A stretch of DNA of 64,000 bases from Patiria miniata (GCF_015706575.1 NW_024037058.1:1729754-1793753), one strand, 5' to 3'; shown: positions 57,701 through 59,590, counted from the first letter of the stretch. Made by a program: numbers and translations. The notes: a model not told the origin generated them from the sequence alone.

Positions 57701-57828
57701 ATTGCTTAAATTTTGTGTAGGTAAGAGCGCCAACATTTTATCAGAAATGTCGAGACCAGCAGTGGCACATCAATCATCTAGAAGCAGCACAACGACTGTA
57801 TGTCACCCAGGTGAATGACCTGAAAGAG
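3625..57828 (+). CDS. TRIM37: TRIM37 E3 ubiquitin ligase, ten internal exons (partial gene)
   Basis: Spliced gene with exons 3625-3744, 8938-9025, 12556-12681, 21098-21221, 28596-28788, 37564-37614, 41129-41210, 53748-53824, 57284-57464 and 57721-57828. Every intron begins GT and ends AG, phases agree at each junction, and the sum is 1150 nt (1 nt finishing an upstream codon plus 383 codons) without a stop. Domain order is the last residues after the RING, B-box zinc finger, coiled coil, then MATH/TRAF domain. A RING/B-box/coiled-coil with a C-terminal MATH domain is diagnostic of TRIM37, and identity to the vertebrate protein as I remember it is high in every exon (for example [15 protein letters not shown] and [19 protein letters not shown]). 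Known role in vertebrates: E3 ligase acting on centriolar and peroxisomal proteins and on histone H2A; here inferred by orthology. The first exons (start codon, most of the RING) are upstream of base 1, and the acidic C-terminal exons were not found before base 64000. Confidence 0.95.
4331..6713. mobile_element. hAT-type DNA transposon with 8-bp target duplication
   Basis: The element begins TAGGGCTG and ends CAGCCCTA, and is flanked by the exact direct repeat ggtctttg (4323-4330 and 6714-6721). An 8-bp target duplication is the hAT hallmark. Both termini then run into arrays of the motif gaatattcg and gattattcg-like words (4337-4415 on the left, 6630-6700 on the right, inverted), which look like subterminal transposase-binding repeats. 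No transposase domain could be recognised; the longest frames inside are not convincing, so this is probably a non-autonomous copy. It contains a fragment of the CpG-rich repeat also found at 33.1 kb. Confidence 0.85.
4868..4957 (-). repeat. Fragment of CpG-rich MITE family (second copy at 33076-33279)
   Basis: The stretch containing gtgttaatttgcccacgtgc, gggaggggc and ttactggatcgg is the reverse complement, with few differences, of the left part of the element at 33076-33279. It lies inside the hAT-type element and lacks the other terminus. Confidence 0.65.
6733..8773. mobile_element. TIR element, long copy (family shared with 22769-23639)
   Basis: Left terminus CAGAGATGAAAC and right terminus GTTTCATCTCTG are inverted. 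Flanks gtttaac (6726-6732) and ggttaac (8774-8780) form an imperfect 7-bp direct repeat. The left ~950 bp and the last ~85 bp match the element at 22769-23639 block by block (for example the gcagcgcggccc block at both right ends), while about 0.95 kb (roughly 7715-8690) is present only here. It therefore looks like the longer relative of an internally deleted copy. A 98-codon frame (7143-7439) has no recognisable domain and is broken in the other copy. Confidence 0.75.
8161..8182. repeat. GC-rich perfect hairpin inside the long TIR element
   Basis: Arms GGACGGCC and GGCCGTCC around a 6-nt loop (caacat), with further pairing of ccatg and catgg outside. It lies in the part of the element absent from the short copy. 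Confidence 0.6.
8938..9025 (+). CDS. TRIM37: TRIM37 exon: B-box zinc finger
   Basis: Acceptor taaacag ending at 8937 and donor gtgagt at 9026. The 88 nt complete the split lysine codon and encode [15 protein letters not shown] followed by [14 protein letters not shown]. Zinc ligands of a type-2 B-box (Cys, His, then the CxxC and CxxC pairs) are all present; the remaining histidines come from the next exon. It ends on a codon boundary. The exon follows two large DNA-transposon insertions by only about 165 bp but shows no damage. Confidence 0.95.
9190..9610. repeat. Dispersed fold-back/MITE family copy
   Basis: The segment with ctggtcttaaac, cttttccagtgtc and cctgtgccttttacc is the reverse complement of 41800-42000; the adjacent part with gttggaaatt and tctggcccgtttcg resembles 57935-58010. 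Three copies in different introns indicate a mobile family; boundaries are not resolved. Confidence 0.55.
9611..10480. other. Intron sequence, nothing recognised
   Basis: AT-rich with homopolymer A/T runs. No frame with recognisable motifs and no clear inverted termini. Confidence 0.4.
10490..10790 (-). mobile_element. Possible LINE 3' untranslated tail
   Basis: Begins with a T-rich run and tttcatttcattttatcaac and continues with an A-rich, acaaacac/atacaaac-rich segment. The layout is the same as at 43520-43700 and 60306-60600, the last of which is joined to a LINE coding region. Inferred to be the 3' end of an antisense non-LTR element; no coding part is attached here. Confidence 0.35.
10879..11065 (-). 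mobile_element. Penelope-like element terminal fragment
   Basis: 10926-11065 is nearly identical in direct orientation to 37812-37957, the 3' end of the Penelope insertion at 37.8 kb. 10879-10925 (starting tcgagcatggaagttcg) is the reverse complement of 38763-38812, the other end of that insertion. A fragment of one end joined to an inverted piece of the other is the kind of junction produced by the pseudo-LTR organisation of Penelope elements. There is no coding region. Confidence 0.7.
11070..12550. other. Intron sequence, nothing recognised
   Basis: AT-rich with only short frames. A small palindrome (ccaacgctggtcggctgaccagcgttgg) spans about 11071-11098 and a related, decayed form occurs near 24588. 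Nothing else stands out. Confidence 0.45.
12556..12681 (+). CDS. TRIM37: TRIM37 exon: end of B-box and start of coiled coil
   Basis: Acceptor gaccttgcag ending at 12555, donor gtaagt at 12682; 42 whole codons. It begins [18 protein letters not shown], supplying the last B-box histidines, and then enters a heptad-rich helix ([20 protein letters not shown]) typical of the TRIM coiled coil used for antiparallel dimerisation. Near-identical in the second half to vertebrate TRIM37. Confidence 0.96.
12790..12885. repeat. GGTTCG-rich subterminal-type repeat
   Basis: Several degenerate copies of ggttcggttc/ggttcgaatt in both directions within 95 bp, resembling the subterminal arrays seen in hAT-type elements. 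No partner terminus was identified. Confidence 0.35.
13590..14345. repeat. Left arm of a large inverted repeat
   Basis: Reads, with moderate divergence, as the reverse complement of 17590-18885. Shared landmarks are agtcatttcg, gaaaggactta, tttacaactagcaaaat, tcacatgggcaaaactcatg and ggccccgccccttccc. The order is inverted and conserved, and the other arm carries a ~0.5-kb insertion (about 17965-18460). Could be the long termini of a composite element or two opposed copies of one repeat. Confidence 0.75.
14365..16018. mobile_element. 1.65-kb TIR transposon with ATTCAATTTC subterminal repeats
   Basis: Left end TATAGGTTTTCCCGGCCAAT and right end (reverse complement) TATAGGTTTTCCCAGCGAAT are near-perfect inverted repeats, compatible with TA target duplication. 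The left ~300 bp carries repeated cattcaatttc/cattcgattt words in direct orientation and the right ~350 bp carries the same words inverted (gaaattgaatg), as expected for subterminal transposase-binding sites. A 132-codon frame at 15232-15630 has no recognisable domain. It sits exactly between the two large inverted arms. Confidence 0.75.
16020..17440. other. Intron sequence between inverted arms, nothing recognised
   Basis: AT-rich, with a poly-G run (16132-16145) and an acatgtac cluster (16152-16180). No recognisable coding motif. Confidence 0.4.
17590..18885. repeat. Right arm of the large inverted repeat
   Basis: Reverse-complement partner of 13590-14345, ending with gaaatgactctta. The segment around 17965-18460 has no counterpart in the left arm and appears to be a later insertion or a deletion on the other side. 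Confidence 0.75.
19137..19690 (+). mobile_element. LINE reverse transcriptase fragment (C-terminal part)
   Basis: Sense frame 19446-19685 reads [45 protein letters not shown] and [11 protein letters not shown], the stretch after the YADD active site in CR1/L2-type LINEs (consensus MKLN..KC, SSFKLLGV, W..HV). About 80 bp upstream a [14 protein letters not shown] active-site remnant is visible in another frame. Frameshifts and a stop at 19683 show it is a relic. Confidence 0.75.
19781..20215. repeat. ~140-bp tandem array, about 3.2 units
   Basis: The word ccggatgataacttgag recurs at 19781, 19918 and 20067 and, altered, at 20203, giving periods of 137, 149 and 136. Units share gggggttgcccttggg and aaggtcaaggtcaccgtggtg. 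Immediately upstream is a tccgtccgtccg stretch (19726-19770). A single diverged unit with the same following segment lies at 42770-42960, so the unit also disperses. Confidence 0.85.
20679..20855. repeat. Large palindrome 1 (fold-back element)
   Basis: Left arm starting gctcttttcac and right arm ending gttaaaagagc pair over about 80 bp each, including gggcatgcagagcctcgat and caactttacacaata and, near the centre, agccggttcagtgat. The loop is about 18 nt. Transcribed as intron RNA it would form a long stem. It is probably a fold-back MITE. Confidence 0.88.
20871..21012. repeat. Large palindrome 2, 85 bp before a TRIM37 exon
   Basis: Left arm begins aaagctgtggaa and right arm ends ttccacagctttt; arms of about 70 bp meet at an aagctt centre near 20942 with almost no loop. 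It starts 15 bp after palindrome 1 and has unrelated sequence. It lies in the acceptor-proximal part of the intron before exon 21098-21221. Confidence 0.88.
21098..21221 (+). CDS. TRIM37: TRIM37 exon: coiled coil
   Basis: Acceptor ccttgcag ending at 21097 and donor gtgagt at 21222. It reads [18 protein letters not shown] and on to [13 protein letters not shown], ending with one base of a glycine codon. This is the most conserved coiled-coil block of TRIM37. It lies only 85 bp downstream of a strong palindrome (20871-21012), close to where the branch point and polypyrimidine tract should be. Confidence 0.96.
21570..21840. repeat. Degenerate tandem repeat with ttgagaaa.actttac words
   Basis: Two related units (gtcagcacggtaacttgag near 21674 and gtcagcacgaaagcttgag near 21811) share following words (aaacactttacccaggaac, aaatactttactaaggaac) at a spacing of about 137 bp, and aaagttcaaggtcac recalls the 19.8-kb array. 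Probably the same broad repeat class. Confidence 0.5.
21845..24000 (+). pseudogene. Ty3/Gypsy-type pol relic, interrupted by a DNA element
   Basis: In 5'-to-3' order: an RT active-site segment (about 21850-21910: [17 protein letters not shown], where the active-site block is CLDD rather than YLDD); the RT thumb, [14 protein letters not shown] and [17 protein letters not shown] (about 22032-22140); RNase H pieces in shifting frames ([40 protein letters not shown]); then, after the insertion at 22769-23639, an integrase HHCC-type zinc finger (about 23720-23880: [34 protein letters not shown]). Multiple frameshifts and stops mark it as dead. No LTRs were identified. Confidence 0.85.
22769..23639. 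mobile_element. 871-bp TIR element inserted in the Gypsy pol relic
   Basis: Termini CAGAGATGAAAC and GTTTCATCTCTG are inverted repeats and the element is bordered by the exact direct repeat tatatg (22763-22768 and 23640-23645). Removing the insert and one repeat restores continuity of the surrounding pol relic. It is the internally deleted relative of 6733-8773. The CAGAG terminus resembles hAT ends, but a 6-bp duplication is short for hAT, so the superfamily is left open. No coding capacity. Confidence 0.88.
24010..25070. other. Intron sequence, nothing recognised
   Basis: AT-rich; one short stretch (about 24588-24615) resembles the ccaacgctggtc palindrome at 11071. No recognisable coding motif. 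Confidence 0.4.
25085..25250. repeat. AAGTC/GAGTC-rich repeat
   Basis: Dense degenerate copies of caagtc and gagtc (aagtcaagtcaagtc, actcgagtccaa). A related stretch with gtccaagtccaagtc lies at 45215-45400. This is probably a subterminal array of a DNA element family; termini were not resolved. Confidence 0.6.
25790..26790. other. Intron sequence, partly repetitive, unassigned
   Basis: Two copies of gtctagaggatgggct/tacac(g)catcatcctaa occur at about 26187 and 26370, and a C-homopolymer ends the stretch (26745-26763). Frames of 72-87 codons are present but show no motif I recognise. It could belong to the DIRS-type relic that follows at 27.5 kb; this is not demonstrable by eye. Confidence 0.35.
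26800..26930. mobile_element. hAT-type repeat fragment with ATAAGCCG motifs
   Basis: The words ataggccgcgcggagtat, agtataagccg and gcgtataagccgcaccgac occur within 100 bp. Such ataagccgc words are typical of hAT-family subterminal regions. The end points were not determined. Confidence 0.45.
27500..28035 (+). pseudogene. DIRS/Ngaro-type reverse transcriptase fragment
   Basis: In the sense direction and shifting frames: a segment around 27505-27540 ([12 protein letters not shown]), [20 protein letters not shown] (about 27598-27657), [10 protein letters not shown] (about 27690-27719), a degraded active-site region near 27795-27830, and [15 protein letters not shown] (about 27893-27940). The [11 protein letters not shown] and EKSHLVPT blocks are highly characteristic of DIRS-like RTs. 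Several stops make it a relic. It is not obviously continuous with copies A and B further on. Confidence 0.8.
28036..28590. other. Intron sequence, nothing recognised
   Basis: AT-rich. Contains a short C-rich duplication (ccccttcccctagatg / ccccttcccccagatg, about 28249-28281). No coding motif. Confidence 0.4.
28596..28788 (+). CDS. TRIM37: TRIM37 exon: coiled coil end and linker to MATH
   Basis: Acceptor gtgaacag ending at 28595 and donor gtaaga at 28789. The 193 nt finish the split glycine codon and encode [20 protein letters not shown], then a helical stretch and [20 protein letters not shown], all recognisable as TRIM37. Starts with two bases and ends with two bases of split codons, consistent with the exons on each side. 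Confidence 0.95.
28800..29998. other. Intron sequence, nothing recognised
   Basis: AT-rich with several frames of 60-104 codons, none with a motif I recognise, and no clear inverted termini. Confidence 0.4.
30009..30524 (+). mobile_element. Deleted mariner-type element with long inverted termini
   Basis: Left and right ends pair over about 140 bp: gataagtttgtggccc near 30018 with ggccacaaacttgtcac near 30503, and ttgaatgattacac near 30091 with gtgtaatcattcaa near 30431. Between them a short sense frame reads [20 protein letters not shown] and [11 protein letters not shown], the region before and including the last catalytic aspartate of mariner transposases (typical HPPYSPDLAPSDYHLF). The first two catalytic aspartates and the DNA-binding domain are missing, so this is a deletion derivative. 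Confidence 0.88.
30722..30826. repeat. Left inverted terminus of copy A
   Basis: Pairs with 37229-37332 with few mismatches, starting ggcaggtattttccgc and ending ttttctcttagcg. The same terminus is found in copy B at 46719-46793 (shortened by ~33 bp) and 52711-52816. Confidence 0.85.
31003..31675 (+). pseudogene. Gag-like remnant of copy A
   Basis: Parallels the open Gag-like frame of copy B (46945-47622) from the LSQTG block onward, including KKGRQGR and a Ser/Pro-rich stretch. Stops at several points. A segment of about 125 bp (31335-31470) is repeated in diverged form at 31547-31672 (gcccgag, cttcagtgggctc, ccactggttgccgggacggg), a local tandem duplication absent from copy B. Confidence 0.6.
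31725..31930. repeat. tccgtccg / caccccac repeat inside copy A
   Basis: Sequence with gtccgtctgtccgggcgccc, three or four words of atcacccca spaced irregularly, and gtccgtccatccggccatcc. Part of the 1.8-kb stretch that copy B lacks. A similar tccgtccg context precedes the tandem array at 19.78 kb. Confidence 0.45.
32205..32960. repeat. Strongly strand-asymmetric G-rich minisatellite
   Basis: About 750 bp whose + strand is almost free of C and built of gggatggggtagggg-type words, with local arrays such as gggtagggatgggtaggg (about 32525-32560) and gacaggtagggagagacagg (about 32392-32440). Runs of three to five G recur throughout, giving many potential G-quadruplexes on the + (sense, transcribed RNA) strand. 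The minus strand gives a Pro/Leu-rich frame that is only a reflection of the repeat. Confidence 0.85.
33076..33279. mobile_element. ~200-bp CpG-rich MITE with 20-bp inverted termini
   Basis: Left end ATGGACCGATCCAGTAAGC and right end GCTTACTGGATCGGTCCAT are perfect inverted repeats bordered by TA on each side, as for Tc1/mariner-type MITEs. Internally it has two copies of cgcatgtcggac (33187 and 33207) and many CpGs. A fragment of a second copy is at 4868-4957. Confidence 0.82.
34741..34909. mobile_element. 169-bp pogo/Tigger-like MITE in copy A
   Basis: Starts CAGTCGAACCCTGATAAG and ends with the inverted form of CAGTTTAACTACTTGATAAC, flanked by TA (34739-34740 and 34910-34911). The corresponding site in copy B (about 48932) lacks it, so it arrived after the two copies diverged. 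CAGT ends with TA duplication are typical of pogo-group elements; inner pairing is weak. Confidence 0.65.
36542..36660 (+). pseudogene. C-terminal pol-like block of copy A
   Basis: An open stretch of about 39 codons reads [20 protein letters not shown] then [13 protein letters not shown] proline-rich (A/Y)FPPFPLI..VL..I..D.A..ILI.P.W block follows the RNase H domain of many DIRS-type pol proteins, as I remember them, which is the main coding-level support for the family call. The equivalent place in copy B (about 50760-50880) is frameshifted. Confidence 0.4.
37075..37175. repeat. Internal block of copy A complementary to its outer flanks
   Basis: Contains gtagtattgctctacagg and agagtgaagtagactcc, the reverse complement of the outer left flank (30664-30708), followed by ccacagaagtgtgg and gcgaatacttacctgtagag, complementary to the outer right flank (37351-37405). 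Interpreted as the internal complementary region of a DIRS element. Confidence 0.6.
37229..37332. repeat. Right inverted terminus of copy A
   Basis: Starts cgctcaagaaaagagg and ends gcggaaaatacctgcc, the reverse complement of 30722-30826. The exon at 37564 starts about 230 bp further on. Confidence 0.85.
37564..37614 (+). CDS. TRIM37: TRIM37 exon: start of MATH domain
   Basis: Micro-exon of 51 nt between acceptor gtcttgcag (ending 37563) and donor gtgagt (37615). It encodes [16 protein letters not shown], matching the beginning of the TRIM37 MATH fold. It sits between the right end of a DIRS-like element about 170 bp upstream and a Penelope insertion 193 bp downstream. Confidence 0.92.
37808..38814 (-). 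mobile_element. 5'-truncated Penelope-like element with 12-bp target duplication
   Basis: A 1007-bp insertion bordered by the exact direct repeat tactacagagta (37796-37807 and 38815-38826). The minus strand carries the end of the Penelope RT and a GIY-YIG endonuclease. The 3' terminus (low coordinates) matches 10926-11065 almost perfectly. The 5' end (38763-38812) is a short segment that appears in inverted orientation next to a 3' end at 10879, consistent with the inverted 5' pieces often seen in truncated Penelope insertions. It lies 193 bp after TRIM37 exon 37564-37614. Confidence 0.9.
37889..38740 (-). CDS. Penelope RT thumb plus GIY-YIG endonuclease, open frame
   Basis: An uninterrupted frame of 283 codons; the ATG is internal to the RT, which continues a few codons upstream before the truncation. 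Residues about 10-65 ([36 protein letters not shown]) are the end of the Penelope reverse transcriptase. A Lys-rich linker follows at 95-115, and residues about 165-265 form a GIY-YIG nuclease ([30 protein letters not shown]) with the CxxC pair typical of Penelope endonucleases and the downstream REAVEIRRH block containing the conserved acidic residue. Known role: nicking the target for RT priming. The RT fingers and palm are missing, so it cannot move by itself, yet the frame has no stop, indicating recent insertion. Confidence 0.88.
   Translation of the reverse strand: MEPETDSKLPFLDTCVHIKSDGSTKVTIYRKPTHTDQYVNFGSNHHLAHKRSVVRTLCHRIDQVITEEEDRETELHHVKNALTANGYQPWAFKIPKKKQTTGAASKATTNTKQQPMAILPYIRGLSEQLECVFREHGVTVAHKPLNTLRSQLISLKDKTPDIKKCGLVYQMSCDGCEDTYIGETAHTLQTRYREHTSRSAPLTAVGEHISTPGHNISVNNVKIIAREDDLWKRKIREAVEIRRHHPHMNRDGGYKLAHVYDRLLLRDQAWSRDGSREGLNNTS
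38830..41120. other. Intron sequence, nothing recognised
   Basis: AT-rich apart from 39300-39660. Frames of 60-76 codons show no motif I recognise. An acatgtacgtat stretch lies at 40564. Confidence 0.4.
41129..41210 (+). CDS. TRIM37: TRIM37 exon: MATH domain strand with [10 protein letters not shown]
   Basis: Acceptor ggttcattag ending at 41128, donor gtaagt at 41211. After one base of a split threonine codon it reads [20 protein letters not shown] then WRLKVYP, the MATH strand characteristic of TRIM37 (vertebrate form GLCWRLKVYP). A second AG two bases on (41129-41130) would shift the frame, so 41129 is preferred. Confidence 0.95.
41490..42020. repeat. Dispersed fold-back/MITE family, second copy
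   Basis: 41800-42000 (gtgaacgttcaaccaataaaa, ggaaaagtgtttaagacca) is the reverse complement of 9190-9370. The preceding part (gtgcttgagaggtgttaaa, actatgtttaagactgg) resembles the left arm of the palindrome at 58020-58135. Confidence 0.6.
42770..42960. repeat. Single diverged unit of the 19.8-kb tandem repeat
   Basis: Shares caagttagaaatgagatt, gggggttgcccttgggag, ggtggtgagttaa-like and ctggatgataacttgac with 19781-20215, and the trailing segment ggctgaggggtttcaacagc matches what follows the array at 20222. Confidence 0.75.
43520..43700 (-). mobile_element. Possible LINE 3' untranslated tail
   Basis: Begins gtttatttatttattacatt, followed by an A/C-rich segment (acaaatacaatacatt twice). The layout is like 10490-10790 and the tail of the LINE at 60306. 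No coding part attached. Confidence 0.35.
43832..44083 (+). repeat. Three tandem 84-bp copies of a LINE RT segment
   Basis: ggtaccacagggagacttta recurs at 43832, 43916 and 44000, so the period is exactly 84 bp (28 codons). The units differ at only a few bases at their junctions. Each unit reads [16 protein letters not shown] before two stops, which is the GVPQG motif of LINE reverse transcriptases followed by the LL/FNLYI equivalent. The exact codon multiple keeps the frame of the surrounding relic. Confidence 0.92.
44084..44215 (+). pseudogene. LINE RT active-site remnant after the triplication
   Basis: Continues the frame of the tandem units with [11 protein letters not shown], where CADD replaces the YADD catalytic motif, then stops and [20 protein letters not shown], the helix after the active site. 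Degenerate; only a fragment of a CR1/L2-type RT. Confidence 0.7.
44600..44700. repeat. Fragment of a GGCGGATCCA-type DNA element terminus
   Basis: The words gggcggatccaaaggagg and ggggccatctcccccccc followed by an A-rich run resemble termini common in invertebrate hAT-like repeats. No partner end was identified. Confidence 0.3.
45215..45400. repeat. GAGTC/AAGTC-rich repeat, second copy
   Basis: Dense caagtccaagtc, ctgagtc and cttgagtcc words in both orientations, the same class as 25085-25250. Confidence 0.6.
46080..46718 (+). mobile_element. LINE reverse transcriptase, truncated by copy B
   Basis: The + strand reads [32 protein letters not shown] (46115-46205) then, in an open frame from 46195, [70 protein letters not shown] and [11 protein letters not shown], ending [11 protein letters not shown] at 46720. 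These are RT blocks up to the AFDTID catalytic aspartate and the region just before GVPQGS. The frame is then taken over by the inverted terminus of the DIRS-like copy B. The RT has no stops over about 570 bp, so it was fairly young when interrupted. The 3' half was not found on the other side of copy B. Confidence 0.9.
46719..46793. repeat. Left inverted terminus of copy B
   Basis: Starts ggcaggtattttccgct and ends ttttttctcttac. The block around gtggcatgc.tgcctcgtgag present in the other three termini is missing. Confidence 0.8.
46945..47755 (+). CDS. Gag-like protein of copy B (one in-frame stop)
   Basis: The frame starts [16 protein letters not shown] and stays open for 225 codons to a TAG at 47620-47622, then continues in the same frame to a stop at 47749-47751. 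Composition is Ser/Pro/Gly-rich with basic patches ([11 protein letters not shown]; after the [23 protein letters not shown]), followed by an [10 protein letters not shown] acidic-serine stretch. No zinc knuckle. Copy A has sense codons at the position of the TAG (ISSDTP instead of a stop), so the TAG is a mutation in copy B. A low-complexity basic N-terminal ORF preceding pol is usual for DIRS Gag; the role is inferred from position only. Confidence 0.55.
48285..48600 (+). pseudogene. Second Gag-like segment of copy B
   Basis: Reads [55 protein letters not shown] and [19 protein letters not shown] start followed by an acidic serine tract and a helix resembles the middle of DIRS Gag proteins. 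Copy A carries the same block at 34190-34410 with more stops. The surrounding 373-codon open frame also crosses non-coding repeat DNA and is not believed as one protein. Confidence 0.45.
51423..51785. repeat. ~131-bp tandem repeat, three units, in copy B
   Basis: gtcggagtcc begins units at 51430, 51561 and (as gtcggagccc) 51693, periods 131 and 132. Units share cctccggacgtctttgtt, gggcatcaaat and ctccctaaggaggg. Absent from copy A. Confidence 0.88.
51844..52031. repeat. 47-bp tandem repeat, four units, in copy B
   Basis: tttgtcatgacgaccctgcc-type units start at 51844, 51891, 51938 and 51985, an exact period of 47 bp, with increasing divergence downstream. Each unit contains catacaggcaggctt and a gtcatgac palindrome. 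Confidence 0.9.
52287..52361. repeat. Two consecutive hairpins near the 3' end of copy B
   Basis: Hairpin 1 pairs ccccaccga with tcggtggg (about 52287-52320). Hairpin 2 pairs gtgattccc with gggatcac (about 52338-52361). The pair lies upstream of the internal complementary block and could be a packaging, termination or recombination structure of the element. Function is not known. Confidence 0.55.
52551..52655. repeat. Internal block of copy B complementary to outer flank
   Basis: gtagtattgctctacagg and gtagagtgaagtagactcc recur at 52836-52880. The second half (ccacagaagtgtgg, gaatacttacctgtagag) is the complementary counterpart, separated by a C-homopolymer. Equivalent to 37075-37175 in copy A. 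Confidence 0.6.
52711..52816. repeat. Right inverted terminus of copy B
   Basis: Starts gcgctcgagaaaagagg and ends gcggaaaatacctgcc; near-identical to 37229-37332 of copy A. Confidence 0.85.
53245..53285. repeat. Short GC-rich hairpin
   Basis: Arms AGAGGGCGC and GCGCCCTCT around a 12-nt loop in AT-rich intron. The same agagggcgcta word occurs in the termini of copies A and B, possibly by chance. Confidence 0.55.
53748..53824 (+). CDS. TRIM37: TRIM37 exon: MATH domain, [12 protein letters not shown]
   Basis: Acceptor ctctttgcag ending at 53747 and donor gtaagt at 53825. It reads [20 protein letters not shown] then LPETS and two bases of a lysine codon. Nearly identical to vertebrate TRIM37 here. 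It follows the longest intron of the window (12.5 kb), which holds the nested LINE and DIRS-like copy B. Confidence 0.96.
54040..54740 (-). mobile_element. Antisense LINE reverse transcriptase C-terminus
   Basis: A minus-strand open frame of 154 codons (54515-54051) reads [64 protein letters not shown] and [11 protein letters not shown]. This is the post-catalytic thumb/connection segment (F.YLGSW, LLYG.E.W, LDGCYTR.LR) of RTE/Nimb-like non-LTR elements. The catalytic part is not present nearby in a recognisable state. Confidence 0.85.
55127..55277. repeat. Imperfect palindrome (fold-back element)
   Basis: caaatattgagtg pairs with cactcaatatttg, gaaatgggaggaa with ttcctcccatttc, and ggacttttccatttca with tgaactggaaaagtcc, around a short loop near 55205. 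Total about 150 bp; the features fit a fold-back MITE. Confidence 0.85.
55690..57280. other. Intron sequence, little recognised
   Basis: 55740-55860 has the wording of a widespread invertebrate repeat (caaccaaacttggcc, gggtcaaaggtca). The rest is AT-rich with no recognised motif. A C/T-rich stretch (57130-57200) precedes the exon by about 90 bp. Confidence 0.4.
57284..57464 (+). CDS. TRIM37: TRIM37 exon: MATH domain core
   Basis: Acceptor tttgttcag ending at 57283; donor gtgcat at 57465 (a GT donor, weaker than the others). The 181 nt encode [39 protein letters not shown] and [20 protein letters not shown]. The [15 protein letters not shown] block is the most conserved part of the TRIM37 TRAF-like domain and is intact. 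The next intron is only 256 bp, by far the shortest here. Confidence 0.96.
57721..57828 (+). CDS. TRIM37: TRIM37 exon: end of MATH domain
   Basis: Acceptor ttttgtgtag ending at 57720 and donor gtaagt at 57829; 36 whole codons. It begins [20 protein letters not shown] and continues [16 protein letters not shown], equivalent to the vertebrate VRSPTFFQKSRDQHW segment and the helix that follows it. In vertebrates the next residues begin the Ser-rich/acidic tail; no exon for that tail could be recognised in the remaining 6.2 kb. Confidence 0.95.
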
Positions 57829-58019
57829 GTAAGTTGGTACCCGGTGTTTTGCAGTACTCAACATGGAGCTCAATGACTACTCGCAAGAGGCACATACCAT
57901 GACATAACTAGAGGGGTGTATAAAATGAAGTAAATTTGTTGAACAAGATAGTTGGAAATTAATAATTGTTGACTTGTTTTGACTGTTTGACCTAAAATGT
58001 ATTTATGAATATGCATAAA

Positions 58020-58135
58020 TATGTGCTTGGCCGGTATTAAACACTACGTTTAAGACCGGTTTGGATGTCTGATGGATGCTGACAATGACCTGAGCCGAAC
58101 CAGTTTTATAGTGTTTAAAAGTGGCCAAGCACATA
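58020..58135. repeat. Palindromic fold-back repeat
   Basis: tatgtgcttggcc pairs with ggccaagcacata and ttaaacacta with tagtgtttaa; the loop is about 45 nt. Related wording at 41510-41570 and 9510-9600 makes it one copy of a dispersed family. Confidence 0.75.
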
Positions 58136-59027
58136 CCTATTCCCCTTTTAAAAAAACGTTTACAGATTAACAACAAAAGTTGGTTTAACCCCCCCCCTCA
58201 AAAAATTACAAATCCAGCACAAATGTTTGTGTAAAATATATCACCTATATTTGGGAACATCAATTAATTATTTGACGCAGCAGCAACATTCGGTTTAACA
58301 CAATGCTGAAGTGGTCGTTCTAACACATTAGCTCCCATGTAATTCTTTAGTCTTATCACTTGTAAGTGCATGTCTAAACAGATGACTGTGTAAACCTGCC
58401 TCTTGGAAAAAGGCCAGACAGAAGATGCACATGCATATACTGTGAGTCCCCAAAACGTGAAATGCGTTTGTTGGAATGAAAGTGGCAGGTTAGCAGAGGT
58501 AGTAAACGGTCTGTTGTTGCAGTCGCTGTTCTTGGACAATGATCATTGTCTTCTCTAATGATTCTTTTGCCGTTGCGTATGTTGATGGATTTCAGACTGT
58601 TACCGAAAGGTAATATCATAAGGTAAGCGGCTGACCTAATTACCTTAGAAAGGCTTAAGGTGTAATTTATCATTGACCTTTTCTTTTCAGGTACAAAAGA
58701 TGCGAAATGATGAACCTGTTCTTTTATGGTACAAATGGGGGGGGGGGGGGGCGCTAAGTGTTAATTAATATGTCAGTGATCTGTTATCAAATCACAAAAT
58801 GTTGAGGGACTCAGTTTTTGATAGAGACCCAATTTCAAAATCGCATCAGAGAATTTGATTGGCATAATTGGTAGGCAGGGTACACTCTAAGCTTTTACCC
58901 TGATATAATTTTTCCCACTGATATTCATGAACTATTCTAGATTTTATAATGTTGTTATTTTGGAACTAATGTATGTACGGAAACTCCACATGTACGTATT
59001 TTACGCTTTTACAGTTACATATATTCA

Positions 59028-59290
59028 TTGAAAAAAGCGCCATTCCCGCCTTATATTCGCGTAAGGAGTTCGCTTATAACGTCCGAAGTGCGCAGTAAAA
59101 CTCTGCGCGGCATGCTTTTCGTGAGACAACTCGACTTGCACGGACGGTACGGCATGCACGATGGGCGCCGTGCAGATACACATTGCGGCTTGGCTCGCAG
59201 GGGTACGGTGGCAAGGCACTGGTCGAGTTGTCCCACGGGTGGGATGCATACGCCGGCCAACTTGGTTTAACGTTACCTACCGTGGAATGC
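59028..59290. promoter_or_regulatory. CpG-rich island in otherwise AT-rich intron
   Basis: About 260 bp with a dense run of CpG dinucleotides (for example ttcgcgtaagg, gtgcgcagt, ctgcgcgg, cgccggcc) between AT-rich flanks. An 11-bp inverted pair (gacaactcgac near 59125, gtcgagttgtc near 59221) lies within. In animals with mosaic methylation, a CpG-retaining island usually marks an active promoter; a CpG-rich transposon is the alternative, as for the MITE at 33.1 kb. Confidence 0.4.
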
Positions 59291-59470
59291 TTCGTTTCAT
59301 CGAGTTGTTTTCCTGTGTTAGTCAGTGGTAGTGTATGATGGAAATATGTTTACCAAACAATCTAAAATACAGCCGAAGTCATGGCAGAGATTTTTGAAGC
59401 AAATGTTCAGATTATTTCGTTATTTGTACGTTTTGCAACGCAGATTTTTGTGTGAGTCACGCCGGCCGAA

Positions 59471-59590
59471 ATGATTGCCAGAAGCACATCGCTATGGATA
59501 GACATGCTCGGGCAGCAGAAAATGTTAAAAACACACCGAAACTCACCATACCAACTTCAGCTTGGACACATCGATACAATCAATGTCGAG
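59471..59590 (+). CDS. Candidate first coding exon of unknown gene
   Basis: Exactly 40 codons from an ATG in the context gaaatgatt to a GT donor (gag|gtaaca): starts MIARSTSLWIDMLGQQKM and ends LGHIDTINVE. It lies about 180 bp after the CpG-rich island and does not resemble TRIM37 or a transposon protein I know. The frame runs on into the adjoining MITE (59599) by chance. No downstream exon was recognised. It could be a chance frame, an alternative promoter, or the start of a neighbouring gene. Confidence 0.25.

Noticed and set aside
58691..58728. Possible next TRIM37 exon after acceptor ttcttttcag
   Set aside because: The acceptor is good, but the encoded residues (VQKMRNDEPVLL) do not resemble the TRIM37 segment expected there, the donor is weak and a poly-G run follows.
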